DNA from: an uncultured Bacteroidota bacterium
GTDB taxonomy: Bacteria > Bacteroidota > Bacteroidia > Flavobacteriales > Flavobacteriaceae
Length of the DNA: 59,241 nt
Assembly: GCA_902635965.1 (NCBI GenBank)
Contig: CACPQA010000011.1
Location: forward strand, 1-59,241
Reading direction: 5' to 3'
Positions 27,148-36,810 of the stretch are shown one piece after another. How positions within the stretch are numbered: position 1 is the stretch's first letter; every line of letters begins with the position of its first letter. A model generated the notes under the pieces. It saw only the letters and a list, made by a program, of their open reading frames with translations, did no database searches and had not been told where the DNA came from. Both the position numbers and the translations under genes were made by a program.

Positions 27148-30100
27148 TTATTGTAAATTTATTCTTGCAGTCATCAAAACTCTTCTACCTATCACAGGCA
27201 TGTTAACAAATGAACGGTATGGAGTATTTAAAAGGTTAGTTGCCGACAATTGTAAAGTGAAATTGTCAAACCTATTACCAATTGAAAAGTCTACAAGATT
27301 TTTAACAGGTACCCATCCAGTATAAACCCCTTCATATCCATAAATTTTGTCGTCATGTTGGTATGCCAAATTTGCAAAAATACCTTTATCTCCAGAATAC
27401 GTCATTCCTGCTCTGGCTCTAAATTTCGGAGCTTGTAATTCACTTCTGAATTCAAGACCATCATCATTACTCTCTCCAGGTATCCATGAAACTTGGCTTA
27501 GCCATGACATATTTGCATACATAGTTAATTTGTCGGTGGCGAAATATTCTAAATTCACATCACTACCAAAGTGTGACCTTGTAGCATCGTTTCTTCTATA
27601 ACCAGCTGCTGCGTGAATAATTCCATCATCAGGAGAGGTAAGACTCTCGTTTACACCAAACACTGGATATAATGCAGAGGCATTTTCATCAAATGTGTTT
27701 CCCGCTGATGCGAAACCAGCTGTTATTGTCTGAATTGTACCTGCTTGAACTGCACTTAGATTTGCACCAACTGCTCCAGCAAAAGCTGCATCAAAGATAG
27801 GACTACCCTGAGTTACTTTTCCAAAAGCTGTAAGTTGATCAGCTGGATTAGTCGGATCAAGTGCAAAAGCTGGCATCACTGATAAAACAGTTAATGTTTG
27901 AATTGCTCCAATACCTTCTGGATTTGTTGAGAAAAAATTATCAAGTTGAGAAGTAGCTGCTGCAACTAAACCTCCAGCTGGATCAGCGCCAAGAAGGGCA
28001 TACGTCGGAGATATGGATTGATAGTTTGTAAACCCGGTTCTAGAGTAAGTGTAAAAATCTACAGCAACCGAAAGTTTGTCTCCCAATAAGCCTTTATAAC
28101 CTAATTCAAAAGATCTAGCGAAACCTATATCTGCTCTACTAGCCCCGGCTTGAGTTTGATCCCATGGAGTTAAATTAGTTCCTCCTGATAATAGTTCACC
28201 AAGGGAATTCGCTAAGTTATATGGATACAGTGATCCGGTGCTAGCCCCTCCAAAGGTTGGGTCAAATTCTGTTGTAAAAAAAGTTGTCAGTGGACCCGTT
28301 AAAATAGATGCCGCTGGTCCTCCAGCAACTGCTTGGAGAACCCCACCTTGTGTTAATGTACCAAGACTAGTTCCCACAGGAACTCCTGGTGGTAATAAAC
28401 TAGGTGGCGCTGGGAAACCCCATACCGCCGCAAGTGGCAATCCTGTTGTTGTACTTGGAAGTTCTCCAAGCGCTGTCATTATATTTGAACTAACTTCTCT
28501 GACCTCAGTTTGTCCTTGTAACCAAATATCCATTCCTCCAAATAGACCTGGAATTGGAGCTGCAACGTTTACAAGAGGGAAGTCGATATACATCTGTAGT
28601 GCCGAAGGAGTAAAACTACCGACATTGTAAGAGGCTCTGAATGTATGTCTTGGACTTGGTGACCAAACAAGAGCTGCCCTTGGAGAAAATCCGCTAGCAT
28701 CCATATAGTTAAATGTGTCGTATCTCCCAGCAACAGTCATTTTTAAATTATCTGTTAAATCAGCATTAGCTGTGACATATGCTCCAAATATTTGATATTT
28801 ACCGTCATCATATCTCCCATAAAGTGTATTCTGTGAATCGGATTTAGTATCTCTAAAGTCTGCACCCACAACGATTTCTGAATTTAGTAGAGATGGAACT
28901 TCCAATGCGTACTGAATTTGAGCCTCAACACTGCTTCTATCGGCAACCTGTCTTAGTCCTGTACCATAGAGGAAGGTAGGGTCACTGCTGTCTCCACCGT
29001 CAGCATAATTGTAATAAGCTTGCGCAAATAGCCCTCCTTTTTGTATTCTAAACTGAGTCCAATAGTCATTCCCAGCTGTATATCCTGGTCCTAAAGCATT
29101 GAAGAACATTCCTCCAAAGTTTGACCATCCATTAGAAAAGACCATTTCAGTATCATCATCAGGTCTATATTCAAAATGTAGATTGGCAGAAACATTTTTA
29201 AATTCTTGTGCCATTGGATTATTGTCTCCATCTGGGTCTAAACTTCCTTGATTTCTTAAAATTCGTTGACGTTGAAAATTCGCAACTTGGCCATTAACAA
29301 TTACAGGTTGACTTACAGTTTTAAAATAGCCAGCTATTCTTCCGGCGTCTTCCACTGGATCTAAGCTAAAATCTTGCCCGGATTGATAATTTAAATTAAA
29401 CTTATATCCAAATGTTTTACTTTCATTTGATCTAGCGTGTCTAAAGTTTACACCTCTTGTATCCATTGTTCCCCCGGTTAATTCTAAAGTTGATCCAGGT
29501 GAATCAATTGCACTCTTCGTTAGAAAATGAACTACGCCAGAGGTTACACTTGGACCGTACATTGCTGAATTAGCACCTCTTACAACTTCTATCTTAGCGA
29601 TATCGATATTTGAGATACCTGTACTGTAGGAGAAAAACGAGTCTGCTGCAGGTGTAGCAAGATACCTATAATCTAAAATTGGAAATGTAGATGTTCCAAA
29701 TAATCCACTCCCTGCTCTCATTTCTACATTGATTGAATTAAGAGAATGCTGTTGAATATGAACACCAGGAGTATTTACTAATAACCTCACTGGATTTAGT
29801 TCTTGAGTACCGTTTTCAACATCCTTTGAAGAAATCAAACTCACAGAGGCTGGTGCTTCTTGTAGTTTTTGTGGTCTTCTTGATGCAGATACTATTATTT
29901 CCTCTAGACTTTCTCCAGGATCCATTGATACTGCAATAGATTGGTCTGCAGAAGTTACCTCAACTGACTGTGATGAAAAACCAACGCTAGTTATTTCAAT
30001 TTTAAATGGCAAATCTTGATTAGTTGAAAGAGTAAAATTCCCATCAAAATCAGCTGTTGTTCCTTCACTAGTCCCAACTATCACAACGTTGGCACCTGGA

Positions 30101-30219
30101 ATAGCTTCACCTGTTTCTGAATCAGTAACAGTACCACGAATAGTAGACTGTGCCATCATCAGGTTAACACAAAACAGCAAAATAACTGTAAGTGTAAAAG
30201 ATAATTTGTTGTATTTCAT
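27148..30219 (-). CDS. TonB-dependent outer-membrane receptor
   Basis: A 1023-residue receptor that imports a ligand through the outer membrane using TonB energy. It has a signal peptide (LTVILLFCVNLMMAQ), an N-terminal CarboxypepD_reg-like domain (STIRGTVTDSETGEAIPGAN, about 24-110), a plug domain (VNTPGVHIQQ ... IEVVRGANSAMYG) and a beta-barrel ending in an aromatic/aliphatic C-terminus. Two extracellular-looking stretches, near genomic 28160-28560 and 27640-28000, are rich in Ala, Gly, Pro and Leu, unusual for hydrophilic barrel loops. No SusD partner is adjacent. Flanking genes for acyl-CoA activation and oxidation suggest a lipid-like or branched-acid substrate (inference). Confidence 0.92.
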   Translation of the reverse strand: MKYNKLSFTLTVILLFCVNLMMAQSTIRGTVTDSETGEAIPGANVVIVGTSEGTTADFDGNFTLSTNQDLPFKIEITSVGFSSQSVEVTSADQSIAVSMDPGESLEEIIVSASRRPQKLQEAPASVSLISSKDVENGTQELNPVRLLVNTPGVHIQQHSLNSINVEMRAGSGLFGTSTFPILDYRYLATPAADSFFSYSTGISNIDIAKIEVVRGANSAMYGPSVTSGVVHFLTKSAIDSPGSTLELTGGTMDTRGVNFRHARSNESKTFGYKFNLNYQSGQDFSLDPVEDAGRIAGYFKTVSQPVIVNGQVANFQRQRILRNQGSLDPDGDNNPMAQEFKNVSANLHFEYRPDDDTEMVFSNGWSNFGGMFFNALGPGYTAGNDYWTQFRIQKGGLFAQAYYNYADGGDSSDPTFLYGTGLRQVADRSSVEAQIQYALEVPSLLNSEIVVGADFRDTKSDSQNTLYGRYDDGKYQIFGAYVTANADLTDNLKMTVAGRYDTFNYMDASGFSPRAALVWSPSPRHTFRASYNVGSFTPSALQMYIDFPLVNVAAPIPGLFGGMDIWLQGQTEVREVSSNIMTALGELPSTTTGLPLAAVWGFPAPPSLLPPGVPVGTSLGTLTQGGVLQAVAGGPAASILTGPLTTFFTTEFDPTFGGASTGSLYPYNLANSLGELLSGGTNLTPWDQTQAGASRADIGFARSFELGYKGLLGDKLSVAVDFYTYSRTGFTNYQSISPTYALLGADPAGGLVAAATSQLDNFFSTNPEGIGAIQTLTVLSVMPAFALDPTNPADQLTAFGKVTQGSPIFDAAFAGAVGANLSAVQAGTIQTITAGFASAGNTFDENASALYPVFGVNESLTSPDDGIIHAAAGYRRNDATRSHFGSDVNLEYFATDKLTMYANMSWLSQVSWIPGESNDDGLEFRSELQAPKFRARAGMTYSGDKGIFANLAYQHDDKIYGYEGVYTGWVPVKNLVDFSIGNRFDNFTLQLSATNLLNTPYRSFVNMPVIGRRVLMTARINLQ

Positions 30220-30509
30220 AATTGTTTTTTTTTGTTAATACTGGTTACCATAACGAATTTGGTATCCATTCATGTTTTGAAATTTGGGTAAAAACCATAC
30301 ATCTAAATATATAATCTTAAGTTCAAAAATAATAAGAATTTACTTTATTTGAATGTTTTAGCAATTTTTTAATTGACTATTTTGAACAAAAGTTCACCTT
30401 AACCCTTATGAAGTTTAAAAAAAGAACTGTGAAAATTTAATATATATTTAAAGAACAGCATTGAATTTTGAGACTTTGGTAATCTTGAGAAATAAAATTG
30501 AATTCGTCG
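30220..30509. promoter_or_regulatory. 290-bp intergenic region upstream of the TonB receptor
   Basis: AT-rich, no gene seen. Minus strand has TATTTTTG (30331-30324), a TAnnTTTG match about 105 bp before the receptor start. TGAAC-AAAA-GTTCA (30383-30396), a perfect 5-bp-arm inverted repeat, lies about 55 bp further upstream, a plausible activator or repressor site. An AT-rich near-palindrome is near 30435-30455. Nothing else was recognised. Confidence 0.4.
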
Positions 30510-32189
30510 TTAAGATTCAAATACAACTTTTGCATCGTTATTATTCCAATTAGAATAATTTAAATCATAGTACTTGTCTATTTGATTTCGCTTTATCTTC
30601 ATAGTTGGGGTAGTTAACCCATTTTCAACAGTCCAAGCGTCTTTAACAACTACAAATGTGGAAATTTTTTGATATCCTGGGAGTTTAGAATTAGTTTTTT
30701 CAAGATGCTCACCCATGAAATCTTGAATTTCTTCTTTAGTTTTTTCCTTGCCTATATCAGATAAAACACCCAAACAAATCGGTTGGTCTAAGCCAAGTCC
30801 AACAACACAAACCTGCTCAAATTCACTTATGTCAGTAAAATGGGACTCCAATACAAGAGGTTCAATATATTTTCCTTTTGTTGTTTTAAATAAGTCTTTT
30901 ACTCTTCCGGTAACAAATAAATATCCATCTTTATCAATTTTACCTTGGTCACCTGTGTGCAACCAACCATCCTTTATTGTTTTTTTTGTAAGATCTGGGA
31001 GTTTATAATATCCCTTCATAAGAAAAGGCCCTTTCATTAAGATTTCCGAATTATTCGAATCAATTTTTATTTCAACCTCTGCAGCAGCTTTTCCAACTGA
31101 ACCTGGTCTATCGAACTCGAATAATTGAGATGTGATTGCACAATTTTCAGTCATTCCATATCCATTGATTATATCAATGCCAATTTTCCTAAACCAAGTT
31201 CTTAAGGTTTCTGGAAGTGGTGCAGCACCAGAAGCTATGGCATTAGCATTAATGAGGCCTAAACCTTTTTTTAATTTTTTCTTTATTAATGAGGATAATA
31301 TTGGAATTTTTAAAAAAATATCAAGTTTTTTTTGTGGTACTTTTTCTAAAACTCCAATTTGGAATTTGGTGTAAACTCTCGGAACACCGAAGAAAATTGA
31401 AGGTTTAACAGACTGTAAATTTTTTACAAATGATTCCAAATTCTCAACAAAAGAAATTTGACCACCGTAGCGAAGTGCTGTATGTTCAATAACAATTCTT
31501 TCAGCTATATGATTAAGTGGTAGATAGGAAATAAATTGATTATTTCCTTTAAAATCTACTTTTAATGGGTTGCTTTGTGAATGAATTACTTTTGTTCTAT
31601 CAAGGGCTAGGTAGGTGAGAACGACTCCTTTGGGATTACCAGTTGTGCCAGATGTAAAAATAATTGTCCAAGTGTCATTTAATTTTGGTTGGTGACAATC
31701 TTCTAGTGGTTCTTGTTTTTCTATAAAATCAAACCATTGATAACCATCTGTAACAATTGAGAATCCTTCATAGTTTGGAAATGAAATTATGGGTAAATCT
31801 TTAGGGATTCCTTTTTTTTGGTTTTCCCAATCTTCCACTTTTCCAACAATTAGTAAATCTACATCCCCAAATTCAAGTAAATTATTTAGTTCCTTAGAAG
31901 TTAAATTTGAAAAAAACGGTACGCTAATATAGCCAGCCATCATTATAGCCAAATCAGCAATCACCCACTCTCTACAATTTTTTGAAATTAAACCAATGTG
32001 AGCATTTTCCCTAAGACCAAGAGATTTTAGCCCTGAGGCAAGTTTTCTAGCATATATTCCAACTTCACCATAAGAATATTCTTCCCATGTATCACCAAAA
32101 GGTTGTCTTAAAAAAGTTTTATCTCTGTGTAGATTCTCTAATTCATAAAATTTAAAGTCAAATACAGACTCGGCATTATTTTTACTCAT
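30510..32189 (-). CDS. Long-chain-type acyl-CoA synthetase (AMP-forming)
   Basis: A 559-residue adenylate-forming ligase that activates a carboxylic acid to its CoA ester via acyl-AMP. The P-loop IIFTSGTTGNPKGVVL, the A5 motif NGYGMTENCAIT, the A7 motif GWLHTGDQGKIDKDGYLFVTGR and the late catalytic Lys region (TPTMKIKRNQI) are all present. The family signature region GRVKDLFKTTKGKYIEP is intact. The size is close to FadD-like enzymes (about 560-600). It is divergent from the carboxylase operon across a 229-bp promoter region. The acid used is not evident. Confidence 0.93.
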   Translation of the reverse strand: MSKNNAESVFDFKFYELENLHRDKTFLRQPFGDTWEEYSYGEVGIYARKLASGLKSLGLRENAHIGLISKNCREWVIADLAIMMAGYISVPFFSNLTSKELNNLLEFGDVDLLIVGKVEDWENQKKGIPKDLPIISFPNYEGFSIVTDGYQWFDFIEKQEPLEDCHQPKLNDTWTIIFTSGTTGNPKGVVLTYLALDRTKVIHSQSNPLKVDFKGNNQFISYLPLNHIAERIVIEHTALRYGGQISFVENLESFVKNLQSVKPSIFFGVPRVYTKFQIGVLEKVPQKKLDIFLKIPILSSLIKKKLKKGLGLINANAIASGAAPLPETLRTWFRKIGIDIINGYGMTENCAITSQLFEFDRPGSVGKAAAEVEIKIDSNNSEILMKGPFLMKGYYKLPDLTKKTIKDGWLHTGDQGKIDKDGYLFVTGRVKDLFKTTKGKYIEPLVLESHFTDISEFEQVCVVGLGLDQPICLGVLSDIGKEKTKEEIQDFMGEHLEKTNSKLPGYQKISTFVVVKDAWTVENGLTTPTMKIKRNQIDKYYDLNYSNWNNNDAKVVFES

Positions 32190-32233
32190 GTCAGCATGTT
32201 TGGTTTTTAGAATATAATTTAACTAGATTTAAA

Positions 32234-32366
32234 TCATCTAAGACTAAAATCCAATAAATCAATATTTTATAAATATAAGAATCTAAAATTTCTTTTTTAA
32301 TCAAAATGGACTAACAAATTAGATGATTTTACTTTAAAAAAACTTCATCTATGATTTTGTAGATGA
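32234..32366. repeat. Four TAGATGA sites in a divergent promoter
   Basis: TAGATGA occurs four times in the 229-bp gap: reverse at 32234-32240 and 32345-32351, forward at 32320-32326 and 32360-32366. The last two form an 8-bp perfect inverted repeat (arms TTCATCTA / TAGATGAA, 8-base loop). No regulator is known to me for this motif. Confidence 0.5.
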
Positions 32367-32396
32367 ATTTTATTCAATCTAAACTAATCTTTTTCT

Positions 32397-32404
32397 TAAT
32401 TTTG
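32397..32404 (+). promoter_or_regulatory. -7 element of the carboxylase operon
   Basis: TAATTTTG matches TAnnTTTG, 14 bp before the carboxyltransferase start codon. The -33 position has only TTC (32373-32375). Confidence 0.5.
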
Positions 32405-32418
32405 CAGTAATTTCATAA

Positions 32419-34017
32419 ATGGCGATACTAAAATCTAAGATAAAATCCGACTCCTCCAAATTCAAAACAAACAGTTTAGAAATGGAGAAAAAGATTGATA
32501 TTTTAAAAGACTTTCTTAAAAAAAGTAAAATTGAAGGTACTGAAGCATCAATTAAAAAAGCAAGGGAAAGAAAAAAGTTCCTCGCTCGTGAGAGAATTGA
32601 ACTTTTGATTGATAGAGATAGTCCTTTTTTAGAATTATTTCCTTTGGCTGGTTTAAATCATGATTCTGGATTTGGTGTTGGAGGTACAAATGTTTGTGGA
32701 ATAGGTTTTATAGAACAAAAATTGTGTTTTATTCAGTCAAATGTTGGAACTCGTAAAGGAGGGTCAATAGACTATGCAACGAGTCTAAAAGGGCTTAGAG
32801 CAGCTCAAATTGCAAAAGAAAATATGCTTCCAACCATTAATCTAGTCGAAAGTGGTGGAGTAAATTTAAATGACCAAGATAAAATTTTTAACAATGCAGG
32901 GACCACATTCAGGGAAATAACCAATAGATCTAAGTTAGGACTTTCTACTATTTCTCTTGTATTTGGAAATGCAACTGCAGGTGGAGCATATGTGCCAGGA
33001 ATGTCCGACTATACAGTTTTTCAAAAAAAGAAAGCAAAAGTTTTTCTTGCTGGACCACCGCTAGTAAAAATGGCAACTACTGAGGTATCCACAGAGGAGG
33101 AATTAGGAGGTGCTGAAATGCACAGCAATATTTCTGGCGTTTCAGATTATTTGGCAGAGGATGAACTAGACGCATTTAGAATAGCCAGAGAAATAATCAA
33201 GTATTTACCTGAGCAAAAACCATCACTTACACCCGATAAAGTTCTTCCTCCAAGATATAGCGTTAGTGAAATAAATGGAATTATTCCAGCTAATCCAAAA
33301 ATATCCTTTGACGTTAGAGAGTTGATAACCAGAATAATCGATGACTCTGATTTTGCAGAATTTAAAAAAGAATATGGAAAGACCATGGTAACTGGTTGGT
33401 GTAAAATACATGGATATCCTATAGGTATAGTGGCTAACAATGGGGTTATTTTTTCTGAGGCTGCAAATAAAGCATGCCAATTTATTCAACTTTCAAATCG
33501 AAATAATACACCGATCCTTTTTATTCATAATACAACAGGATTTATTGTTGGGAAAAAATATGAGGAGGGGGGAATTATTAAAAATGGTGCGAAATTAATT
33601 AATGCTGTTTCGAACAGTGAAGTTCCTCATTTAAGTTTAATGATTGGCTCATCTTTTGGGGCAGGGAATTATGCGATGAACGGACGATCATACAATCCGA
33701 GATTTTTATTTTCTTATCCTAACTCTAAACTTGGCGTAATGGGAAGTGAGCAGTTGGCTGGGGTTATGGACATAATCAAAACAAACGCTGCTAAGAAAAA
33801 GGGGATAAAGCTCGATAAAATAAAAATGGAGGAAGATAAAAAAGCGCTTATAGAGACAATGGGTCAGAAACAAACTGCCTGGCATTCTTCGTCTGAAATG
33901 TGGGACGATGGAATTATAGAACCCTGCGAAACAAGAAATTATTTAGGTTTTTGTTTAGCTGTTTTATACAATCAAAAAATTAAGGGAACCAGTTCTTTTG
34001 GAGTTTTTAGAATGTAG
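32419..34017 (+). CDS. Acyl-CoA carboxylase, carboxyltransferase subunit
   Basis: A 532-residue carboxyltransferase that moves CO2 from biotin to an acyl-CoA. Sequence is of the methylcrotonyl-/geranyl-CoA carboxylase beta type: NATAGGAYVPGMSD near residue 190-203, GPPLVKMATTEVSTEEELGG, and GSSFGAGNYAMNGRSYNPRF. The C-terminus retains an intact second crotonase-like half. It starts a three-gene operon, three bases before the biotin carboxylase gene. With an isovaleryl-CoA-dehydrogenase-type enzyme next door, 3-methylcrotonyl-CoA is the simplest substrate guess; propionyl- or geranyl-CoA are alternatives. Confidence 0.92.
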   Translation: MAILKSKIKSDSSKFKTNSLEMEKKIDILKDFLKKSKIEGTEASIKKARERKKFLARERIELLIDRDSPFLELFPLAGLNHDSGFGVGGTNVCGIGFIEQKLCFIQSNVGTRKGGSIDYATSLKGLRAAQIAKENMLPTINLVESGGVNLNDQDKIFNNAGTTFREITNRSKLGLSTISLVFGNATAGGAYVPGMSDYTVFQKKKAKVFLAGPPLVKMATTEVSTEEELGGAEMHSNISGVSDYLAEDELDAFRIAREIIKYLPEQKPSLTPDKVLPPRYSVSEINGIIPANPKISFDVRELITRIIDDSDFAEFKKEYGKTMVTGWCKIHGYPIGIVANNGVIFSEAANKACQFIQLSNRNNTPILFIHNTTGFIVGKKYEEGGIIKNGAKLINAVSNSEVPHLSLMIGSSFGAGNYAMNGRSYNPRFLFSYPNSKLGVMGSEQLAGVMDIIKTNAAKKKGIKLDKIKMEEDKKALIETMGQKQTAWHSSSEMWDDGIIEPCETRNYLGFCLAVLYNQKIKGTSSFGVFRM

Positions 34018-34020
34018 AAA

Positions 34021-35994
34021 ATGAAAAAATTAATTAGAACATTATTGGTTGCGAATAGAGGAGAGATTGCCCAAAGGATTTTTAGGACCTGCAAAAGAGA
34101 AGGGATAAAAACTGTCGCCATCTACAGTGTGTTAGATACTAATTCAAATTATGTCAAAGAGGCAGATATTTCTGTACTTCTAAAAGGTGAGAATCCGATT
34201 GAGTCTCACCTAGACTCCGAACAAATTATAAAGATTGCCAAAAAATTTAATGTTGATGCTATTCATCCTGGTTATGGTTTTTTATCTGAAAAGGCTTCTT
34301 TTGCCAAAAAGTGTAATGATGAAAACATCATTTTTGTTGGACCAAACCCTGAATCAATTGAACTTATGGGGGATAAGGATAGAGCTAGGATTTTTGTTAA
34401 AGATCTTGGGGTTCCTATCCTTCCAGGTTATGATAATTCTAGTGAGAATGGAACAAAACTACTTGCTGAGGCAAAAAAAATAGGATTTCCTGTTCTTTTA
34501 AAAGCGTCAGCCGGAGGAGGTGGCAAAGGAATGCGAACAGTTTTTAAGGAAAGTGATTTTTTAGGGTCTTTAGATGAGGTTAAAAGTGAAGCTAAGAATA
34601 TATTTGGAGATGATCGTATAATTATTGAAAAATATATTATTTCAGGAAGGCACATTGAAATCCAAATTTTGGGGGATGACGAAGGTAATATTTTTCATTT
34701 TTTCGAACGTGAGTGTACAATTCAAAGAAGGTATCAAAAAATCATTGAAGAAACTCCATCAAAAGTTTTAAATAATGCACTAAGAAAAAACATCATTGAT
34801 TGTGCTATTCAAATTTGCAAAAAGCTTAAATATAAAAGTCTAGGAACGGTTGAGTTTATTTATGATAATAAAACGAAGAACTTTTTCTTTTTGGAGGTAA
34901 ATACTAGAATACAAGTAGAACATCCAATAACTGAAGAAGTTACAGGCATTGATCTTGTGAGTCTTCAGCTGAAAATTGCTCAAGGAGAAAAAATTAATTT
35001 AAAACAAGATAGAATTACATCTAAAGGTTATGCTATTGAGGCAAGATTGTATGCCGAAAATCCAGAATCTAATTTTTTACCAACCGCAGGTAGAATTCAT
35101 AAAATTATACTTCCAAAAATAGAGGGTGTAAGAATTGAAAGTGATTTGAAAAAGCATGATTTAATAAATATCTATTTTGACCCCATGCTGGCTAAAATTA
35201 TAGCTCACGATACAACCAGAGAAAAGGCTATAGCTAAGTTAATATATGCCCTTTCCAAGTTAGTTTTGCTTGGCCCTGTTACGAACATTGAGCTTTTAAA
35301 AAACATTCTCTCATCCAATTCTTTTTTACGTGGTGAATATGATACAAATTTCATTATTGACAATAAGCAAATAACACAAACCAAAAGAAACCAATCAGAA
35401 ATTCAAAATATAGTTATTGTTAGCACACTGTACAGGTGGTCAAAGAGGAATTTGGAAAAGAAACTTCTAAAGAATCTACCTTCAGGTTGGAGAAATAATT
35501 TTTATGCAAAGCAAACTGAAAGATATTTTTTAGATGGCCAGGATATAATATGCGAATACAAAATGCAAAATCAAAAATTTATCTTTTCATTTAATAATTT
35601 GAATTATAGCGTTTCGATGATTAAATCAAATGGCAATGAATTGCATGCAGAAATAGACGGAGTTTTTCAAAAATACCATATAATAGAAATTGATAATTTA
35701 ATCTACATACACTCAATGGACCTTGGTAATTTCTCTTTAGAGGTTGCCGACAGATACCCTAGAAATGAAAAAGGAAAAATCCAAAAAGGTTATGAATCTC
35801 CAATGCCTTCATTAGTTGTTGAGATTTTTGTAAAAAAAGGAGACAAAATTAAAAGAAATCAGCCCCTTCTTGTACTAAGTTCGATGAAAATGGAAAACAC
35901 AGTGCATTCACATCAAGACGGTGTAATTGAGAGTGTAAACGTTGTTAGTGGTCAGAATATTCAAGCTGGACATACATTATTAAAAATAAAATGA
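34021..35994 (+). CDS. Acyl-CoA carboxylase, biotin carboxylase + BCCP subunit
   Basis: A 657-residue alpha subunit. Biotin carboxylase domain (1-about 450): VANRGEIAQRIF, HPGYGFLSEK, ATP-grasp glycine loop ASAGGGGKGM, ERECTIQRRYQK and FLEVNTRIQVEHPITE. A middle beta domain leads to a C-terminal biotinyl domain with LSSMKMEN; Lys623 is the biotin site. This layout is that of methylcrotonyl-CoA and propionyl-CoA carboxylase alpha subunits. It follows the carboxyltransferase gene by three bases and overlaps the crotonase gene by four (ATGA), so expression is coupled. Confidence 0.95.
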   Translation: MKKLIRTLLVANRGEIAQRIFRTCKREGIKTVAIYSVLDTNSNYVKEADISVLLKGENPIESHLDSEQIIKIAKKFNVDAIHPGYGFLSEKASFAKKCNDENIIFVGPNPESIELMGDKDRARIFVKDLGVPILPGYDNSSENGTKLLAEAKKIGFPVLLKASAGGGGKGMRTVFKESDFLGSLDEVKSEAKNIFGDDRIIIEKYIISGRHIEIQILGDDEGNIFHFFERECTIQRRYQKIIEETPSKVLNNALRKNIIDCAIQICKKLKYKSLGTVEFIYDNKTKNFFFLEVNTRIQVEHPITEEVTGIDLVSLQLKIAQGEKINLKQDRITSKGYAIEARLYAENPESNFLPTAGRIHKIILPKIEGVRIESDLKKHDLINIYFDPMLAKIIAHDTTREKAIAKLIYALSKLVLLGPVTNIELLKNILSSNSFLRGEYDTNFIIDNKQITQTKRNQSEIQNIVIVSTLYRWSKRNLEKKLLKNLPSGWRNNFYAKQTERYFLDGQDIICEYKMQNQKFIFSFNNLNYSVSMIKSNGNELHAEIDGVFQKYHIIEIDNLIYIHSMDLGNFSLEVADRYPRNEKGKIQKGYESPMPSLVVEIFVKKGDKIKRNQPLLVLSSMKMENTVHSHQDGVIESVNVVSGQNIQAGHTLLKIK

Positions 35995-36806
35995 CGAACT
36001 ATTATACAGATGAACAGCTTGTAAAATTCCATGAGGAAAAGTTTTCTTTTTTAGACATTCAAGAAACCAAGGATGTTCTTGAGATAAAACTTAACAGAAC
36101 TGCTAAGAAAAACGCAATTCATCCTCAAATGTTGAACGAGTTGGCGTTTGCACTTCAGTACACTCAAAACAATAAACAAATTAGGGTTTTGGTTTTAAGA
36201 GCAAATGGTGATGTTTTTTGTTCAGGATCAGATTTATCAGCTATGCAAGGTAAGGTAGACCCTCATGATTCCTCTATTGAAAAACCTAAAAAAGAAGTTT
36301 TACTTGTCAATTTGTGGACTGGGCTTAGCAAACCCTCTTTAGCTATTGTAGAGGGCAACGTATATGCAGGTGGATATTTGTTTTTAGCGTGCTGCACTTA
36401 CGTTATTGCAGATAAATCATTGAAATTTTCTTTGCCTGAAACAAAAAGGGGAATTTTTCCAATGCAGGTAATGGGAGTTTTAATGAGGTTCATAAACCCC
36501 AGAGTTTTGCTCGATTGGTGCATTAGAGGATATGAAATTGATGGTCAAAAAGCCGAGGAGTGGGGTTTAATTTCAAAGGCTGTCGATAAAACTGAAATTG
36601 AGTCAGTAGCCAAAAATTGGATTAAGCAGGTCAAAGCTAATTCTCCAACTGCTATATCTCTAGGTATGGAGGCCTATAGAAATATTCTTGATGATGAAAA
36701 AAACCAAGAATATTTAAAGTCTATGCTAGAAAGAGTTAAAAAGACCAGTGATGCAACTGAGGGACTAAAAGCCTTCAAGGAAAAAAGAGCTCCAAAATGG
36801 GAATAG
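35991..36806 (+). CDS. Enoyl-CoA hydratase/isomerase family protein, one catalytic Glu missing
   Basis: A 271-residue crotonase-fold enzyme. The oxyanion-hole motifs VFCSGSDLSAM (about 75-85) and GNVYAGGYLFLACC (122-135) and the second glutamate, Glu150 in LPETKRGIFP, are visible. At the position of the first catalytic Glu of enoyl-CoA hydratase (GGGCEL), this protein has Phe131 (GGYLFL). The ETKxGIxP segment resembles methylglutaconyl-CoA hydratase. Hydration of the carboxylated product would fit the operon, but loss of that Glu means a different reaction is possible. It is the third gene of the carboxylase operon. Confidence 0.88.
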   Translation: MTNYYTDEQLVKFHEEKFSFLDIQETKDVLEIKLNRTAKKNAIHPQMLNELAFALQYTQNNKQIRVLVLRANGDVFCSGSDLSAMQGKVDPHDSSIEKPKKEVLLVNLWTGLSKPSLAIVEGNVYAGGYLFLACCTYVIADKSLKFSLPETKRGIFPMQVMGVLMRFINPRVLLDWCIRGYEIDGQKAEEWGLISKAVDKTEIESVAKNWIKQVKANSPTAISLGMEAYRNILDDEKNQEYLKSMLERVKKTSDATEGLKAFKEKRAPKWE

Positions 36807-36810
36807 CTAA

